A stretch of DNA of 33,442 nt, from assembly GCA_017551505.1 (NCBI GenBank), contig JAFZLL010000038.1, forward strand, positions 1 through 33,442. The letters are read 5' to 3'. The position numbers and the translations under genes were made by a program. The notes below the pieces were generated by a model that saw only the letters and a program-made list of their open reading frames with translations, made no database searches and was not told the DNA's origin. The stretch comes from Eubacteriaceae bacterium. GTDB taxonomy: Bacteria > Bacillota > Clostridia > Eubacteriales > Anaerofustaceae. Below, in pieces: positions 8,066 through 16,035 of this stretch (its first letter is position 1; the number at the start of each line of letters is the position of its first letter).

Positions 8066-8611
8066 TTGCTGCGAGCCACAACAATACTCGCCGTAAGGCG
8101 AAACGGCATAACTGCCATAGGCGGAGACGGCCAGGTGACGCTGGGCGAGAATACGATAATGAAGCACACCGCCCAGAAGGTCAGGACGGTTTACGGAGGC
8201 AAAGTCGCAGTGGGTTATGCGGGGACCGTGTCCGACGCTTTCACGCTGTGTGAGAAATTCGAAGCCAAGCTGGAGGAATACTCCGGCAATCTCATGAGGG
8301 CCGCCATCGAGCTGGCCAGGGAATGGAGAGGCGATAATTATCTGAGGAAGCTGGAGGCGATGCTGATCGTCTGCGATAAGGACAATATCTTTATAATCAG
8401 CGGGGACGGCGAAGTCGTGGAGCCTGATGACGACGTAGCCTCGATCGGTTCCGGCAGCATGTACGCCCTGGCTGCAGCGCGCGCGCTGCTCAGGCACAGC
8501 GATCTGGACAGCGAGTCGATCGTCAAGGATGCCATGCAGATAGCCTCTGAGATATGCGTATACACCAACAGCAACATCAATACGCTGACCCTGAAAGGAG
8601 ACGAGCAGTGA
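8066..8611 (+). CDS. hslV: ATP-dependent protease subunit HslV (ClpQ)
   Basis: The N-terminal-threonine peptidase of the HslUV (ClpQY) protease, a bacterial proteasome-like double ring. Conserved features are ATTILAVRR, in which the catalytic Thr is exposed after removal of a short propeptide, [34 protein letters not shown] and [16 protein letters not shown]. An ATG exists at 8060, but AAGGAG ends at 8058, only 1 base before it. The in-frame TTG at 8066 has an ideal 7-base spacing, so I choose TTG; the protein is then 181 residues. The stop overlaps the hslU start (GTGA). A consensus promoter lies upstream. Confidence 0.95.
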   Translation: MLRATTILAVRRNGITAIGGDGQVTLGENTIMKHTAQKVRTVYGGKVAVGYAGTVSDAFTLCEKFEAKLEEYSGNLMRAAIELAREWRGDNYLRKLEAMLIVCDKDNIFIISGDGEVVEPDDDVASIGSGSMYALAAARALLRHSDLDSESIVKDAMQIASEICVYTNSNINTLTLKGDEQ

Positions 8612-10008
8612 ACCAGCTTACCCCCTCACAGATAGTCAAGGAACTGGATAAATACATCATCGGCCAGGACGACGCAAAAAAGAGCGTCGCAGTAGCGCTG
8701 CGCAACAGATACCGCCGCCAGCAGCTCAGCGACGAGATGAAGGATGAGATCACGCCCAAGAACATCATCATGATCGGGCCCACCGGCGTCGGAAAGACCG
8801 AGATCGCCAGGAGGCTCGCCAAGCTGGTCAACGCGCCGTTCATCAAAGTCGAGGCGACCAAATATACCGAGGTCGGCTATGTCGGAAGGGATGTGGAGAG
8901 CATGGTCCGCGACCTGGTGACGGTCGCTATCCAGATGGTGAAAGCAAGGGAGATGGCCAGGGTCCGCGAAAAGGCAACGGACGCCGTCAACGAAAGGCTT
9001 CTTGACGCCATATATCCGGAGAGCAAATCCAGGCCGTCAAGAAACGCCTACGAGCTGTTCATCGGAGGCAGACCTGCCAGCCAGCAGCCGCAAAGCACAC
9101 AGGCCCTCCCGACACCGGAGAACCTGCAGACGAGGGAAGACTACAGACGCCGGCTTTTGAACGGGGAACTGGAGGACATGGTCATCGAACTGGAGGTGGC
9201 CGACAACAGTTCCATCCCCATCGGCGTCATCGGCCAGAACGGCAGCGACGATATGACCATGAATATGGGCGGCATACTGCAGGGACTGCTTCCCCAGAAG
9301 AAAAAGAAGAGGAAGATGTCGGTCTCTTCCGCAAGGGAGATACTCATCAATGAGGAGAGCCAGAAGCTTCTGGACATGGATGCCATCAATGAGGAAGGTC
9401 TCAGAAGCGCGGAGCAGGAAGGGATAATCTTCCTGGATGAGATCGATAAGATATGCGGAAGCGGCGCCACCAACGGACCGGACGTCTCCAGAGAGGGCGT
9501 CCAGAGAGATATCCTGCCCATCGTGGAAGGCTGCACCGTATCGACGAAATACGGTCCGGTAAAAACGGATTATATGCTTTTCATCGGCGCGGGAGCTTTC
9601 CATACCCAGAAGGTATCCGACCTGATCCCGGAGCTGCAAGGGCGCTTCCCTATCACCGTAAGGCTCAATTCACTGACGGAGGAGGATTTCCGCAAGATAC
9701 TTACACAGCCGCAGAACGCTATCATAAAACAGTATACAGAGCTGCTCAGGACTGAAGGCGTCGAGCTTAAGTTTGACGATGACGCGCTGGAACTGCTTGC
9801 CAGGATGGCTTATATGGAGAACGATACCGAGGAGAACATCGGAGCGAGGAGGCTGTACACCGTCATCGAAAAGCTTCTGGAGGATATATCCTTCCATGCC
9901 CCGGAATACGACTGCGGCGATTTTACCGTCACCAAGGAATATGTGCAGAGCATCTTCAAAGACGAGGAAGAGGGCTTCACAAAGGATATGAGCAAATTTA
10001 TCCTGTAA
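8608..10008 (+). CDS. hslU: ATP-dependent protease ATPase subunit HslU (ClpY)
   Basis: The AAA+ unfoldase that caps HslV and feeds it substrates. The protein is 466 residues from the GTG at 8608. That start overlaps the hslV stop (GTGA) and has AAAGGAG 7 bases upstream, which favours it over an earlier in-frame ATG at 8554. Walker A is GPTGVGKT (57-64), the pore loop is GYVG (90-93) and Walker B is [10 protein letters not shown]. Between them is the variable I-domain, which includes a lysine-rich QKKKKRK stretch. FITVRL-like RFPITVRL and NIGARRL (sensor 2 region) are present. HslU's usual C-terminal tail, which docks in HslV, ends here in KDMSKFIL. There is no clear terminator before the rpsB promoter. 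Confidence 0.97.
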   Translation: MNQLTPSQIVKELDKYIIGQDDAKKSVAVALRNRYRRQQLSDEMKDEITPKNIIMIGPTGVGKTEIARRLAKLVNAPFIKVEATKYTEVGYVGRDVESMVRDLVTVAIQMVKAREMARVREKATDAVNERLLDAIYPESKSRPSRNAYELFIGGRPASQQPQSTQALPTPENLQTREDYRRRLLNGELEDMVIELEVADNSSIPIGVIGQNGSDDMTMNMGGILQGLLPQKKKKRKMSVSSAREILINEESQKLLDMDAINEEGLRSAEQEGIIFLDEIDKICGSGATNGPDVSREGVQRDILPIVEGCTVSTKYGPVKTDYMLFIGAGAFHTQKVSDLIPELQGRFPITVRLNSLTEEDFRKILTQPQNAIIKQYTELLRTEGVELKFDDDALELLARMAYMENDTEENIGARRLYTVIEKLLEDISFHAPEYDCGDFTVTKEYVQSIFKDEEEGFTKDMSKFIL

Positions 10009-10035
10009 ATTGCGCAGGAACAAGGCAAAAAAACG

Positions 10036-10064
10036 TTTACATCAGACACAGGCTGTGATAAAAT
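10036..10064 (+). promoter_or_regulatory. Sigma-A promoter of rpsB-tsf
   Basis: TTTACA (10036-10041), a 17-base spacer, and TAAAAT (10059-10064) preceded by an extended -10 TG. Transcription should start near 10071, leaving a leader of about 120 bases before rpsB. Confidence 0.75.
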
Positions 10065-10069
10065 CTAAA

Positions 10070-10166
10070 ATTGTTGCGGTCTGTGTTTTTATATGCCGCA
10101 ATAATTACACACGCGCTTCATCAGGGCAAAAACGTTGGTGCCGGAAGGTAATGCCGAAAAAGCGCG
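10070..10166 (+). promoter_or_regulatory. Structured mRNA leader of rpsB
   Basis: Two stems fill the leader. ATTGTTGCGG (10070-10079) pairs with CCGCAATAAT (10096-10105), 10 bp with one G-U. CGCGCTT (10112-10118) pairs perfectly with AAGCGCG (10160-10166) and encloses a 41-base region. The second stem ends shortly before the AGGAGG-type ribosome binding site at about 10180. Ribosomal protein operons often carry leaders that bind their own product (S2 here), so autoregulation is plausible. I do not recognise a named leader family. Confidence 0.45.
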
Positions 10167-10194
10167 GAGGAAGAACCAATAGGAGGAAAGAAAC

Positions 10195-11019
10195 ATGAGC
10201 TACATCACAATGAAGCAGCTTCTCGAAGCGGGCGTCCAGTTCGGTCACCAGACCAGAAGATGGAACCCCAAGATGAAGAAGTACATCTACACGGAGAGGA
10301 ACGGGATCTACATCATCGATCTGCAGCAGACTGTCACCATGTGCAACGAAGCCTGCGATTTTATCAAGCAGCAGGCCATGGACGGAGCATCCTTCCTGTT
10401 CGTGGGGACCAAGAAGCAGGCACAGGGAGCCATAGAAGACGAAGCAAAGAGATGCGGAGCCTTCTATGTCAACCAGAGATGGCTGGGCGGGACCCTTACC
10501 AACTTCGCTACGATCTCAAAACGTATCGAAAGACTTCACAAGCTTTATGAAATGGAAGAGGACGGCACATTCGACGTGCTGCCGAAGAAGGAAGTCGTCA
10601 ATCTGAAGAATGAGCGCGACAAACTCGAGAAGTTCCTCGGCGGCATCAAGGATATGAAAAAGCTGCCTTCCGTAATGTTCGTCATCGACCCCAAGAAGGA
10701 AAGGATCGCTGTCCTGGAAGCCAAGAAGCTCGGCATACCTGTAGTATCCGTCGTCGATACCAACTGCGATCCCGATGACGCGACATATCCGATCCCCGGC
10801 AATGATGACGCCATCAGAGCGGTTGCACTCATCTGCAACACCATCGCCAACGCGATCATCGAAGGCAACCAGGGAGAAAGCTTCGATGTTCCCGAAGGAG
10901 CACCGGAAGAGGAAGCCGCACCTGCGCCCGAAGAACCCGTCGAACAGCCGACAAAATCCCAGGTACTGGAATCCCAGGCAGTGTACACTTCCAAGCCGGA
11001 AGAAAATACGGAGGAATAA
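10195..11019 (+). CDS. rpsB: 30S ribosomal protein S2
   Basis: A structural protein of the small ribosomal subunit. The 274-residue sequence carries the family hallmarks [22 protein letters not shown] near the N-terminus (given in part: [15 protein letters not shown]), [14 protein letters not shown] and [19 protein letters not shown]. The last ~45 residues are an acidic, proline-rich tail ([16 protein letters not shown]) longer than in Bacillus S2 and probably disordered. The ATG has AGGAGGAAAG upstream. tsf follows after 9 bases, the widespread rpsB-tsf pairing. Confidence 0.98.
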   Translation: MSYITMKQLLEAGVQFGHQTRRWNPKMKKYIYTERNGIYIIDLQQTVTMCNEACDFIKQQAMDGASFLFVGTKKQAQGAIEDEAKRCGAFYVNQRWLGGTLTNFATISKRIERLHKLYEMEEDGTFDVLPKKEVVNLKNERDKLEKFLGGIKDMKKLPSVMFVIDPKKERIAVLEAKKLGIPVVSVVDTNCDPDDATYPIPGNDDAIRAVALICNTIANAIIEGNQGESFDVPEGAPEEEAAPAPEEPVEQPTKSQVLESQAVYTSKPEENTEE

Positions 11020-11028
11020 TACGAATAT

Positions 11029-11916
11029 ATGATTACAGCTGCATTAGTTAAAGAACTCAGAGATAAGACCGGAGCCGGCATGATGGACTGCAAGAAGGCT
11101 CTGAACGAGACCAATGGCGACATCGATAAGGCAATCGACTATTTAAGGGAAAAAGGAATCGCCGGAGCATCCAAAAAGAGCGGAAGGATCGCCGCCGAAG
11201 GTGCTGTAGCCACCTATAATGACGGGACGACTGCTTCTCTGGTAGAGATCAACAGCGAGACCGACTTCGTTGCAAAGAACGAAAAGTTCGTCAACTTCGC
11301 AAATGATACAGCCAAGTTCATCGCCGACAACGACGGCAAGGACATTACTGAAGAGCTTGAACTCAAAGCCAAGGAAATGATCGCTGCCATCGGAGAAAAC
11401 ATCGTAGTACGCAGATATACGGTTTATAAGGCAGCTGCCGATGAACTCATTGCCTCCTATATCCACATGGGAGGTAAGATCGGCGTTATGGTCCAGGTAA
11501 AGTGCGAAGGCGGGATAAAGGACAATCCGGAAGTCGTCGAATTCGCAAAGAACGTTGCCATGCAGATCGCGGCGATCAACCCGACATATGTCGATCCTTC
11601 ACAGATCCCGGCAGAAGAACTGGAGCATGAGAAGCAGGTCCTGATAACACAGTCCCAGAATGAGGGCAAATCCAAGGAGATCGCCGAAAAGATGGTCGCC
11701 GGCAGGATCCAGAAGTTCTACAAGGAAATATGCCTTCTGGAGCAGCCTTACGTAAAGGACGACAAGGTCTTCGTCAAGGATTACATGAACGCTACAGCCA
11801 AAAACGCAGGCGGAAAGCTCTCTATCGAAAAATTCATCAGATACCAGATGGGAGAAGGACTCGAAAAGAGAAACGAGAATTTTGCCGAAGAGATCCAGAA
11901 ACAGATCAATGGCTGA
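11029..11916 (+). CDS. tsf: Translation elongation factor Ts
   Basis: The nucleotide-exchange factor that regenerates EF-Tu-GTP. The protein is 295 residues with the UBA-like N-terminal domain ALVKELRDKTGAGMMDCKKA, the EF-Tu contact motif ETDFVAKN, and the repeated core domain ending in the dimerisation region. The nearest Shine-Dalgarno (GGAGG, 11010-11014, inside the end of rpsB) is about 14 bases before the ATG, longer than usual, so coupling to rpsB translation is likely. A strong terminator follows 10 bases after the stop. Confidence 0.98.
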   Translation: MITAALVKELRDKTGAGMMDCKKALNETNGDIDKAIDYLREKGIAGASKKSGRIAAEGAVATYNDGTTASLVEINSETDFVAKNEKFVNFANDTAKFIADNDGKDITEELELKAKEMIAAIGENIVVRRYTVYKAAADELIASYIHMGGKIGVMVQVKCEGGIKDNPEVVEFAKNVAMQIAAINPTYVDPSQIPAEELEHEKQVLITQSQNEGKSKEIAEKMVAGRIQKFYKEICLLEQPYVKDDKVFVKDYMNATAKNAGGKLSIEKFIRYQMGEGLEKRNENFAEEIQKQING

Positions 11917-11926
11917 CAGAGTTAAC

Positions 11927-11952
11927 AAAGAGCGCGCAAGCGCTCTTTTTTT
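11927..11952 (+). terminator. Intrinsic terminator of rpsB-tsf
   Basis: AAAGAGCGC (11927-11935) pairs perfectly with GCGCTCTTT (11940-11948) around a GCAA (GNRA) tetraloop, and a run of seven T (11946-11952) follows. This is a textbook Rho-independent terminator, so pyrH needs its own promoter. Confidence 0.95.
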
Positions 11953-11981
11953 CTATTTGTAAGTAGAAACATGCATTATCA

Positions 11982-11990
11982 TGTTATAAT
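11982..11990 (+). promoter_or_regulatory. Extended -10 promoter immediately before pyrH
   Basis: TGT-TATAAT is an extended -10 with a perfect TATAAT at 11985-11990 and no convincing -35. The usual start point, 7 bases after the hexamer, falls on the A of the pyrH ATG at 11997. There is no Shine-Dalgarno between the box and the ATG. Confidence 0.75.
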
Positions 11991-11996
11991 TCAATC

Positions 11997-12698
11997 ATGA
12001 AAGCAGTATATAAGCGCGTGCTGCTCAAGCTTTCCGGCGAAGCGCTGGGAGACTCGGGGAGCGGGATCGACGAAAAGAAAGTATTGGCAGTCTTAAGTGA
12101 GATCAGGACAGTGCACGAACTGGGAGTTGAGGTCGCCATAGTGGTCGGCGGAGGAAACTTCTGGCGAGGGCGCACCTCAGGCAGCATAGAGAGGGCTACG
12201 GCCGACAGCATGGGCATGCTGGCGACTGTGATGAACGCACTCGCACTGACCGATATATTCTCCTCGAACGGGCTGAAGACGAAAATGTTCTGCGCCTTGG
12301 ATATCTCCGGCGTATGCGAGGTATTCAATAACAAGAGGGCGATCGAAGAATTGGAGAACGGCAATGTAGTCATCCTCGGCGGAGGCACCGGAAGGCCGTT
12401 CTTCTCCACTGATACCGCGGCAGCCCTGAGAGCTGCGGAGATACACGCCGATATGATCCTCTCCGCAAAAAACGTTGACGGAATATACGACAGCGATCCC
12501 AAAACAAATCCCGCAGCTGTCAAATACGATACGTTGACATATCAGGAGATCCTGGAAAAGAACCTTAAGGCTATCGACACAACTGCAGCTGCTCTCTGCA
12601 TGGATTTCAGTATTCCGCAGGCAGTATTCTCCCTCAATGAAGAAGGAAACATCCTGAAAAACGTATGCGGTGAAAACACCGGCACATTTATAAAATAG
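11997..12698 (+). CDS. pyrH: UMP kinase
   Basis: A hexameric amino-acid-kinase-fold enzyme that phosphorylates UMP to UDP for RNA, DNA and cell-wall precursor synthesis. The 233 residues include YKRVLLKLSGEAL, IVVGGGNFWRG, GGGTGRPFFSTDTAAALRA and SAKNVDGIYDSDPK. The ATG at 11997 fits the family N-terminus and no alternative start is possible. It has no ribosome binding site, and a perfect TATAAT ends 6 bases before it, so the mRNA is probably leaderless. frr follows 11 bases after the stop. Confidence 0.97.
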   Translation: MKAVYKRVLLKLSGEALGDSGSGIDEKKVLAVLSEIRTVHELGVEVAIVVGGGNFWRGRTSGSIERATADSMGMLATVMNALALTDIFSSNGLKTKMFCALDISGVCEVFNNKRAIEELENGNVVILGGGTGRPFFSTDTAAALRAAEIHADMILSAKNVDGIYDSDPKTNPAAVKYDTLTYQEILEKNLKAIDTTAAALCMDFSIPQAVFSLNEEGNILKNVCGENTGTFIK

Positions 12699-12709
12699 GA
12701 GGCAAATAT

Positions 12710-13267
12710 ATGGCAGAAGATATACAAGTTCAGGCAAAATCAAAAATGGAAAAGACGCTGGAAGCCTTATCGGCAGAACTGGAGACGCTGAAAGCCGGCA
12801 GGGCAAATCCCCATATGCTGGATAAGATAACCGCAGATTATTACGGGACACCGACACCTATCAACCAGATGGCCAGTATCGCGTCGCCGGAGCCGAGGGT
12901 ACTGACGGTCACACCGTGGGATCAGGGAGTCTTGAAAGCCATAGACAAGGCTATCCAGGCTTCTGATCTCGGGCTCAACCCGTCCAACGACGGAAAGATG
13001 CTCAGACTGGTCATCCCGCAGCTAACCGAGGAACGCAGGAAAGAACTCGTCAAGCGCGTCAGCAAACTTGGCGAGGAATCCAAAGTAGCTCTCCGCAATA
13101 TCCGCCGCAGCGTAATGGAAGATCTCAAAAAGATGGAAAAAGCCAAGGAGATCACGGAAGACGACGTCAAGGACGGTGAAAAGGAGGTCCAGAAGACCCT
13201 CGATGATTTCATCAAAAAGACCGACGAGATAATCAAGGCCAAGGAAAAGGAGATAATGACCGTCTGA
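12710..13267 (+). CDS. frr: Ribosome recycling factor
   Basis: With EF-G, it splits the post-termination ribosome. The 185-residue length is exact for the family. Conserved segments include LKAGRANPHMLDKI, YYGTPTPINQMA, ITVTPWD-like LTVTPWD, LNPSNDGKMLRLVIPQLTEERRKELVK (in part: VIPQLTEERRKELVK) and RNIRRSVMEDLKKMEK. GGAGG sits upstream of the ATG in the 11-base gap after pyrH, and the two are surely cotranscribed. Confidence 0.98.
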   Translation: MAEDIQVQAKSKMEKTLEALSAELETLKAGRANPHMLDKITADYYGTPTPINQMASIASPEPRVLTVTPWDQGVLKAIDKAIQASDLGLNPSNDGKMLRLVIPQLTEERRKELVKRVSKLGEESKVALRNIRRSVMEDLKKMEKAKEITEDDVKDGEKEVQKTLDDFIKKTDEIIKAKEKEIMTV

Positions 13268-13278
13268 CGGCCGTGACT

Positions 13279-13767
13279 ATGGGCAGGATATGCTGTTTTA
13301 CCGGGCATAGAGAATATCTTTATCCCTTCAAAGCAGGTTCTCCAAAGTTCGGTATTATCAAGTCAAAGCTTAAGGAATATATCGGATCCGCCATTCAATG
13401 CGGATTCGATTATTTTATTGTCGGCGGGGCAAACGGCGCAGACGAATGGGCATTGGATATACTGAGCGGAATGAAAGCGAATGGTGCTGATATCAGCATC
13501 GAGATCGCACTCCCGTTCGCGTCTTTTCCCCACAAGAAGGGAGCTGCGGATAAGGAGACTATAGTATCGCTCGAAAAAGACCCGCTCTGCTACGAAAAGC
13601 GAAACCGCTATATGGTGGAACACTCAGAGAGGATAATTGCAGTCTATGATGAAGATTATCCCATTGAGGGAGGCACTAAACAGACAGTGGGGTTTGCTGT
13701 TGAAGCAGGGCTAGAGATAGAATTCATCCGGTGGCACAGTCTGACAGATCATCACCTCGAAACATGA
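13279..13767 (+). CDS. SLOG-family protein (DUF1273/YpsA-like nucleotide-binding fold)
   Basis: About 162 residues that resemble the SLOG superfamily (Rossmann-like, related to DprA and lonely-guy proteins). Visible family features are the N-terminal CFTGHR, the glycine-rich VGGANGADEWALDI, the RNRYMVEHSERIIAVYD stretch with the typical RN and D, and GGTKQTVGFAVEAG near the end. SLOG domains bind nucleotides or nucleotide-derived ligands; the role of this subgroup is not established. I prefer the ATG at 13279 to an in-frame GTG at 13273. Neither has a good Shine-Dalgarno, and the 11-base distance from frr suggests translational coupling. It replaces the uppS-cdsA genes that often follow frr in Firmicutes. 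Confidence 0.75.
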   Translation: MGRICCFTGHREYLYPFKAGSPKFGIIKSKLKEYIGSAIQCGFDYFIVGGANGADEWALDILSGMKANGADISIEIALPFASFPHKKGAADKETIVSLEKDPLCYEKRNRYMVEHSERIIAVYDEDYPIEGGTKQTVGFAVEAGLEIEFIRWHSLTDHHLET

Positions 13768-13809
13768 TGCTAACAACACTGAAAGGCAGAAAACAAAGAC
13801 TTTTCCGCA

Positions 13810-15000
13810 TTAGCCCATCAAATATGCATCTAATTCTGCGGAGGAAAAATACCTGCGCAGCTTGGTCTCGCTCAAGCTGCAGGTGCCCTGTATGACATCG
13901 CTTTTGCCGCCGCCATGGCCGTTTATTGCCGAATTGATATCATCAGCCGCTGCTTTCAGATCGATATGACCGGAAGCTATGACATAGCGCCAGCCTTCCC
14001 TATCACTGCCGCAGAAAACTGCGCAGACACCGCTGTATCTGGCCGCCCCGAATACCGCGACATCTCTGGCCTGCGGCATTCCCATGGCTTTCGGTACGAA
14101 TAATACGGCATTTTTTTCTGTAATATCTGTCATCTCAGCAGTGAGCTTTTCAGCCAGGAGCGCAGACAGCCTGGATACTCCCCTCTTCAATTCCTCGTTC
14201 TCGTCTTTGAGCCTGATCACCGAATTATACGCTTCTTCCTGAGCGGTGGAGAAAGAACGGGCTATCGCTGAGAACTCGTTATTCCTGTCCCTGAGATAAT
14301 TGAAGGCTTTCAGGCCGCAGATGACGTGCAGTCTGGTGCCGCTTCCTTTGGGAAAGGTCCCGATGATCCGGATCACTCCGATCTCCCCCGTAAATGCGAC
14401 ATGAGGCGCGCAGCATGCGCAGGCATCGATCCCGGTGACCCGCACTATCCTTATCTTCTGGCCTTCCAGATCTTTTTTGCTGCGGTAATCAAGCACTGCC
14501 AGTTCCTCGTCGCCGGGGAAAGAAGCGCTGACAGGCACATTGCTGCAGACAGCATCATTGGCTGCGTCTTCAAGGACACGGATATCATCGTCGGGAATGA
14601 CTCCAGAAAAATCGATCTCCATGAAAGCTTCTCCCATATGGAAGCCGACGTTTTCATAACCGTATCTGTTATGTATCAGACCTGACAGGATGTGCTCCCC
14701 GGAATGGTTCTGCATACGGGAGAACCGCTTATCCCAGTCGATCCTGCCGGAAACGGTCTGTCCGGGCTTCAGCTTGGCAAAAGAATGATGCCATATCTCC
14801 TCCCCTTCCATAAAAGCCCTGTCTATGAATATATCATCCAGCGTGCCTTCATCGGGATCCTGTCCGCCTCCTCCCGGGAAAAAGGCGGTCTTATCCAACA
14901 GGATATCATACCCGCCCTTGACGGAATCCCTTACCTCGCGCACAACAGCGCTGAATTCCCTTATATGTGAGTCTTCCTCGTACAGTCTTTCAGTCAGCAT
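13810..15000 (-). CDS. Alanyl-tRNA editing protein, AlaX long type with DHHA1 domain
   Basis: A stand-alone relative of the alanyl-tRNA synthetase editing domain that would remove Ser (or Gly) from mischarged tRNA-Ala. The 396 residues begin with a small beta-barrel region (TAFFPGGGGQDPDEGTL), followed by the editing domain with the zinc ligands His99 and His103 (HSGEH) and Cys196 and His200 (CCAPH). The C-terminal part after about residue 260 has a coiled stretch and a DHHA1-like domain with GGGKSDVIQG-type residues (usual GGRGGG...AQG), so this is the AlaX-L form. The start has GAGAGGG upstream and an extended -10 promoter directly behind the opp terminator. The gene converges on the SLOG gene, 42 bases apart, with no obvious shared terminator. 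Confidence 0.88.
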   Translation of the reverse strand: MLTERLYEEDSHIREFSAVVREVRDSVKGGYDILLDKTAFFPGGGGQDPDEGTLDDIFIDRAFMEGEEIWHHSFAKLKPGQTVSGRIDWDKRFSRMQNHSGEHILSGLIHNRYGYENVGFHMGEAFMEIDFSGVIPDDDIRVLEDAANDAVCSNVPVSASFPGDEELAVLDYRSKKDLEGQKIRIVRVTGIDACACCAPHVAFTGEIGVIRIIGTFPKGSGTRLHVICGLKAFNYLRDRNNEFSAIARSFSTAQEEAYNSVIRLKDENEELKRGVSRLSALLAEKLTAEMTDITEKNAVLFVPKAMGMPQARDVAVFGAARYSGVCAVFCGSDREGWRYVIASGHIDLKAAADDINSAINGHGGGKSDVIQGTCSLSETKLRRYFSSAELDAYLMG

Positions 15001-15023
15001 ATATCCCTCTCTTTGCTAACCGG

Positions 15024-15032
15024 ATCATATCA
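15024..15032 (-). promoter_or_regulatory. Extended -10 promoter of the AlaX gene
   Basis: Read on the minus strand this is TGA-TATGAT, an extended -10 with one mismatch in the hexamer. It lies 24 bases before the start codon and about 30 bases downstream of the opp terminator. No good -35 is visible. Confidence 0.45.
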
Positions 15033-15062
15033 CCGGCTTTTTTCGCTGCGCAGAACGCGAAC

Positions 15063-15092
15063 AAAAATACGCCGGGGGCTTCCCCGGCGTAT
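15063..15092 (-). terminator. Intrinsic terminator of the opp operon
   Basis: On the minus strand ATACGCCGGGG (15092-15082) pairs perfectly with CCCCGGCGTAT (15077-15067) over a 4-base loop, followed by TTTTT. It lies about 10 bases after the oppF stop. An 11-bp GC-rich stem with a U-tract is strong evidence that the operon ends here. Confidence 0.93.
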
Positions 15093-15102
15093 AGAACATC
15101 GA

Positions 15103-16035
15103 TCAAGCGTTGGTCCATTTCTGGAACTCTTCGTCCGTTGCCAGTACGGTATGGGTACCTTCTACCAGATGCTCCATGCCCTTATCGTAATCGATACCGC
15201 TTTCGTAATAGTTGTATGTCATGTATTTTCTCTTTTTCTCCACCTTCGGGTTCGGGGAAGGTATGGCGGACAGAAGGCTCTTTGTGTACGGATGTATGGG
15301 ATTATCGAAAATCTCATCCCTGGTGCCTGTTTCCACCATATGTCCCAGATGCAGAACACCGATGCGGTCGGAAATATACTTGACCATGGAAAGGTCGTGG
15401 GCGATGAAGAGATAGGCGCAATGTGTCTTGTCCTGCATATCCTTCATAAGGTTTACCACCTGAGCCTGAATGGATACGTCGAGGGCTGAAATGCATTCGT
15501 CGGCTATAACAAGCTTAGGATTCATTATAAGAGCTCTCGCGATGCCTATCCTCTGGCGCTGTCCGCCTGAAAACTGGTGCGGATAACGGGTGGCGTGGTC
15601 AGGATCCAGGCCGACTTCTTCCAGCATATCTATGACCATCTGTTTGCGCTCAGCCTCACTACCGGCCATGTGGTTGATATCTATTCCCTGAGCAATGATC
15701 TCATCGACTCTCTTGCGGGGGTTAAGGCTTGCCATTGGGTCCTGGAATATCATCTGCATGTCGCAGTGGAGCTTTCTGAATGTCTCTTTATCCATTTTCC
15801 CGGAAACATCCATCCCCTCAAAGGTGATCTTGCCGGCAGTAGGCTCATAAAGCCTGATGATCGAACGGCCGATCGTGGTTTTTCCGCTTCCCGATTCACC
15901 GACCAGACCGTATGTCTCTCCGGGATAGATCTCAAAGGAGACATCGTTGACCGCTTTGACCGTAAACTTGCGTGAGACCTTGAAATATTGTTTAAGGTGT
16001 TCTACCTTGAGCAGAGGTTCGCGTTCTTCTGTCAT
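15103..16035 (-). CDS. oppF: Oligopeptide ABC transporter ATP-binding protein OppF
   Basis: One of the two ATPase subunits that power peptide import. The 310 residues show Walker A GESGSGKTT, the Q-loop in MIFQDPMASLNPR, signature SGGQRQRIGIARAL, Walker B LVIADE and the switch His in FIAHDLS, followed by the HPYTKSLLSAIP tail typical of the oligopeptide/dipeptide subfamily. The residue after the catalytic Glu is Cys (ADECISALDVS) where Pro is usual (DEP); the catalytic Glu is intact. The start overlaps the oppD stop by four bases (ATGA). It is the last gene of the operon. Confidence 0.95.
   Translation of the reverse strand: MTEEREPLLKVEHLKQYFKVSRKFTVKAVNDVSFEIYPGETYGLVGESGSGKTTIGRSIIRLYEPTAGKITFEGMDVSGKMDKETFRKLHCDMQMIFQDPMASLNPRKRVDEIIAQGIDINHMAGSEAERKQMVIDMLEEVGLDPDHATRYPHQFSGGQRQRIGIARALIMNPKLVIADECISALDVSIQAQVVNLMKDMQDKTHCAYLFIAHDLSMVKYISDRIGVLHLGHMVETGTRDEIFDNPIHPYTKSLLSAIPSPNPKVEKKRKYMTYNYYESGIDYDKGMEHLVEGTHTVLATDEEFQKWTNA

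Noticed and set aside
8554-8607. Upstream ATG start for hslU at 8554
   Set aside because: It would add 18 residues unlike any HslU N-terminus and overlap hslV deeply; the GTG at 8608 has a well-placed Shine-Dalgarno and fits the family.
10010-10198. Small basic open frame (62 codons) before rpsB
   Set aside because: It spans the rpsB promoter and structured leader and has no ribosome binding site; the basic composition reflects A-rich sequence.
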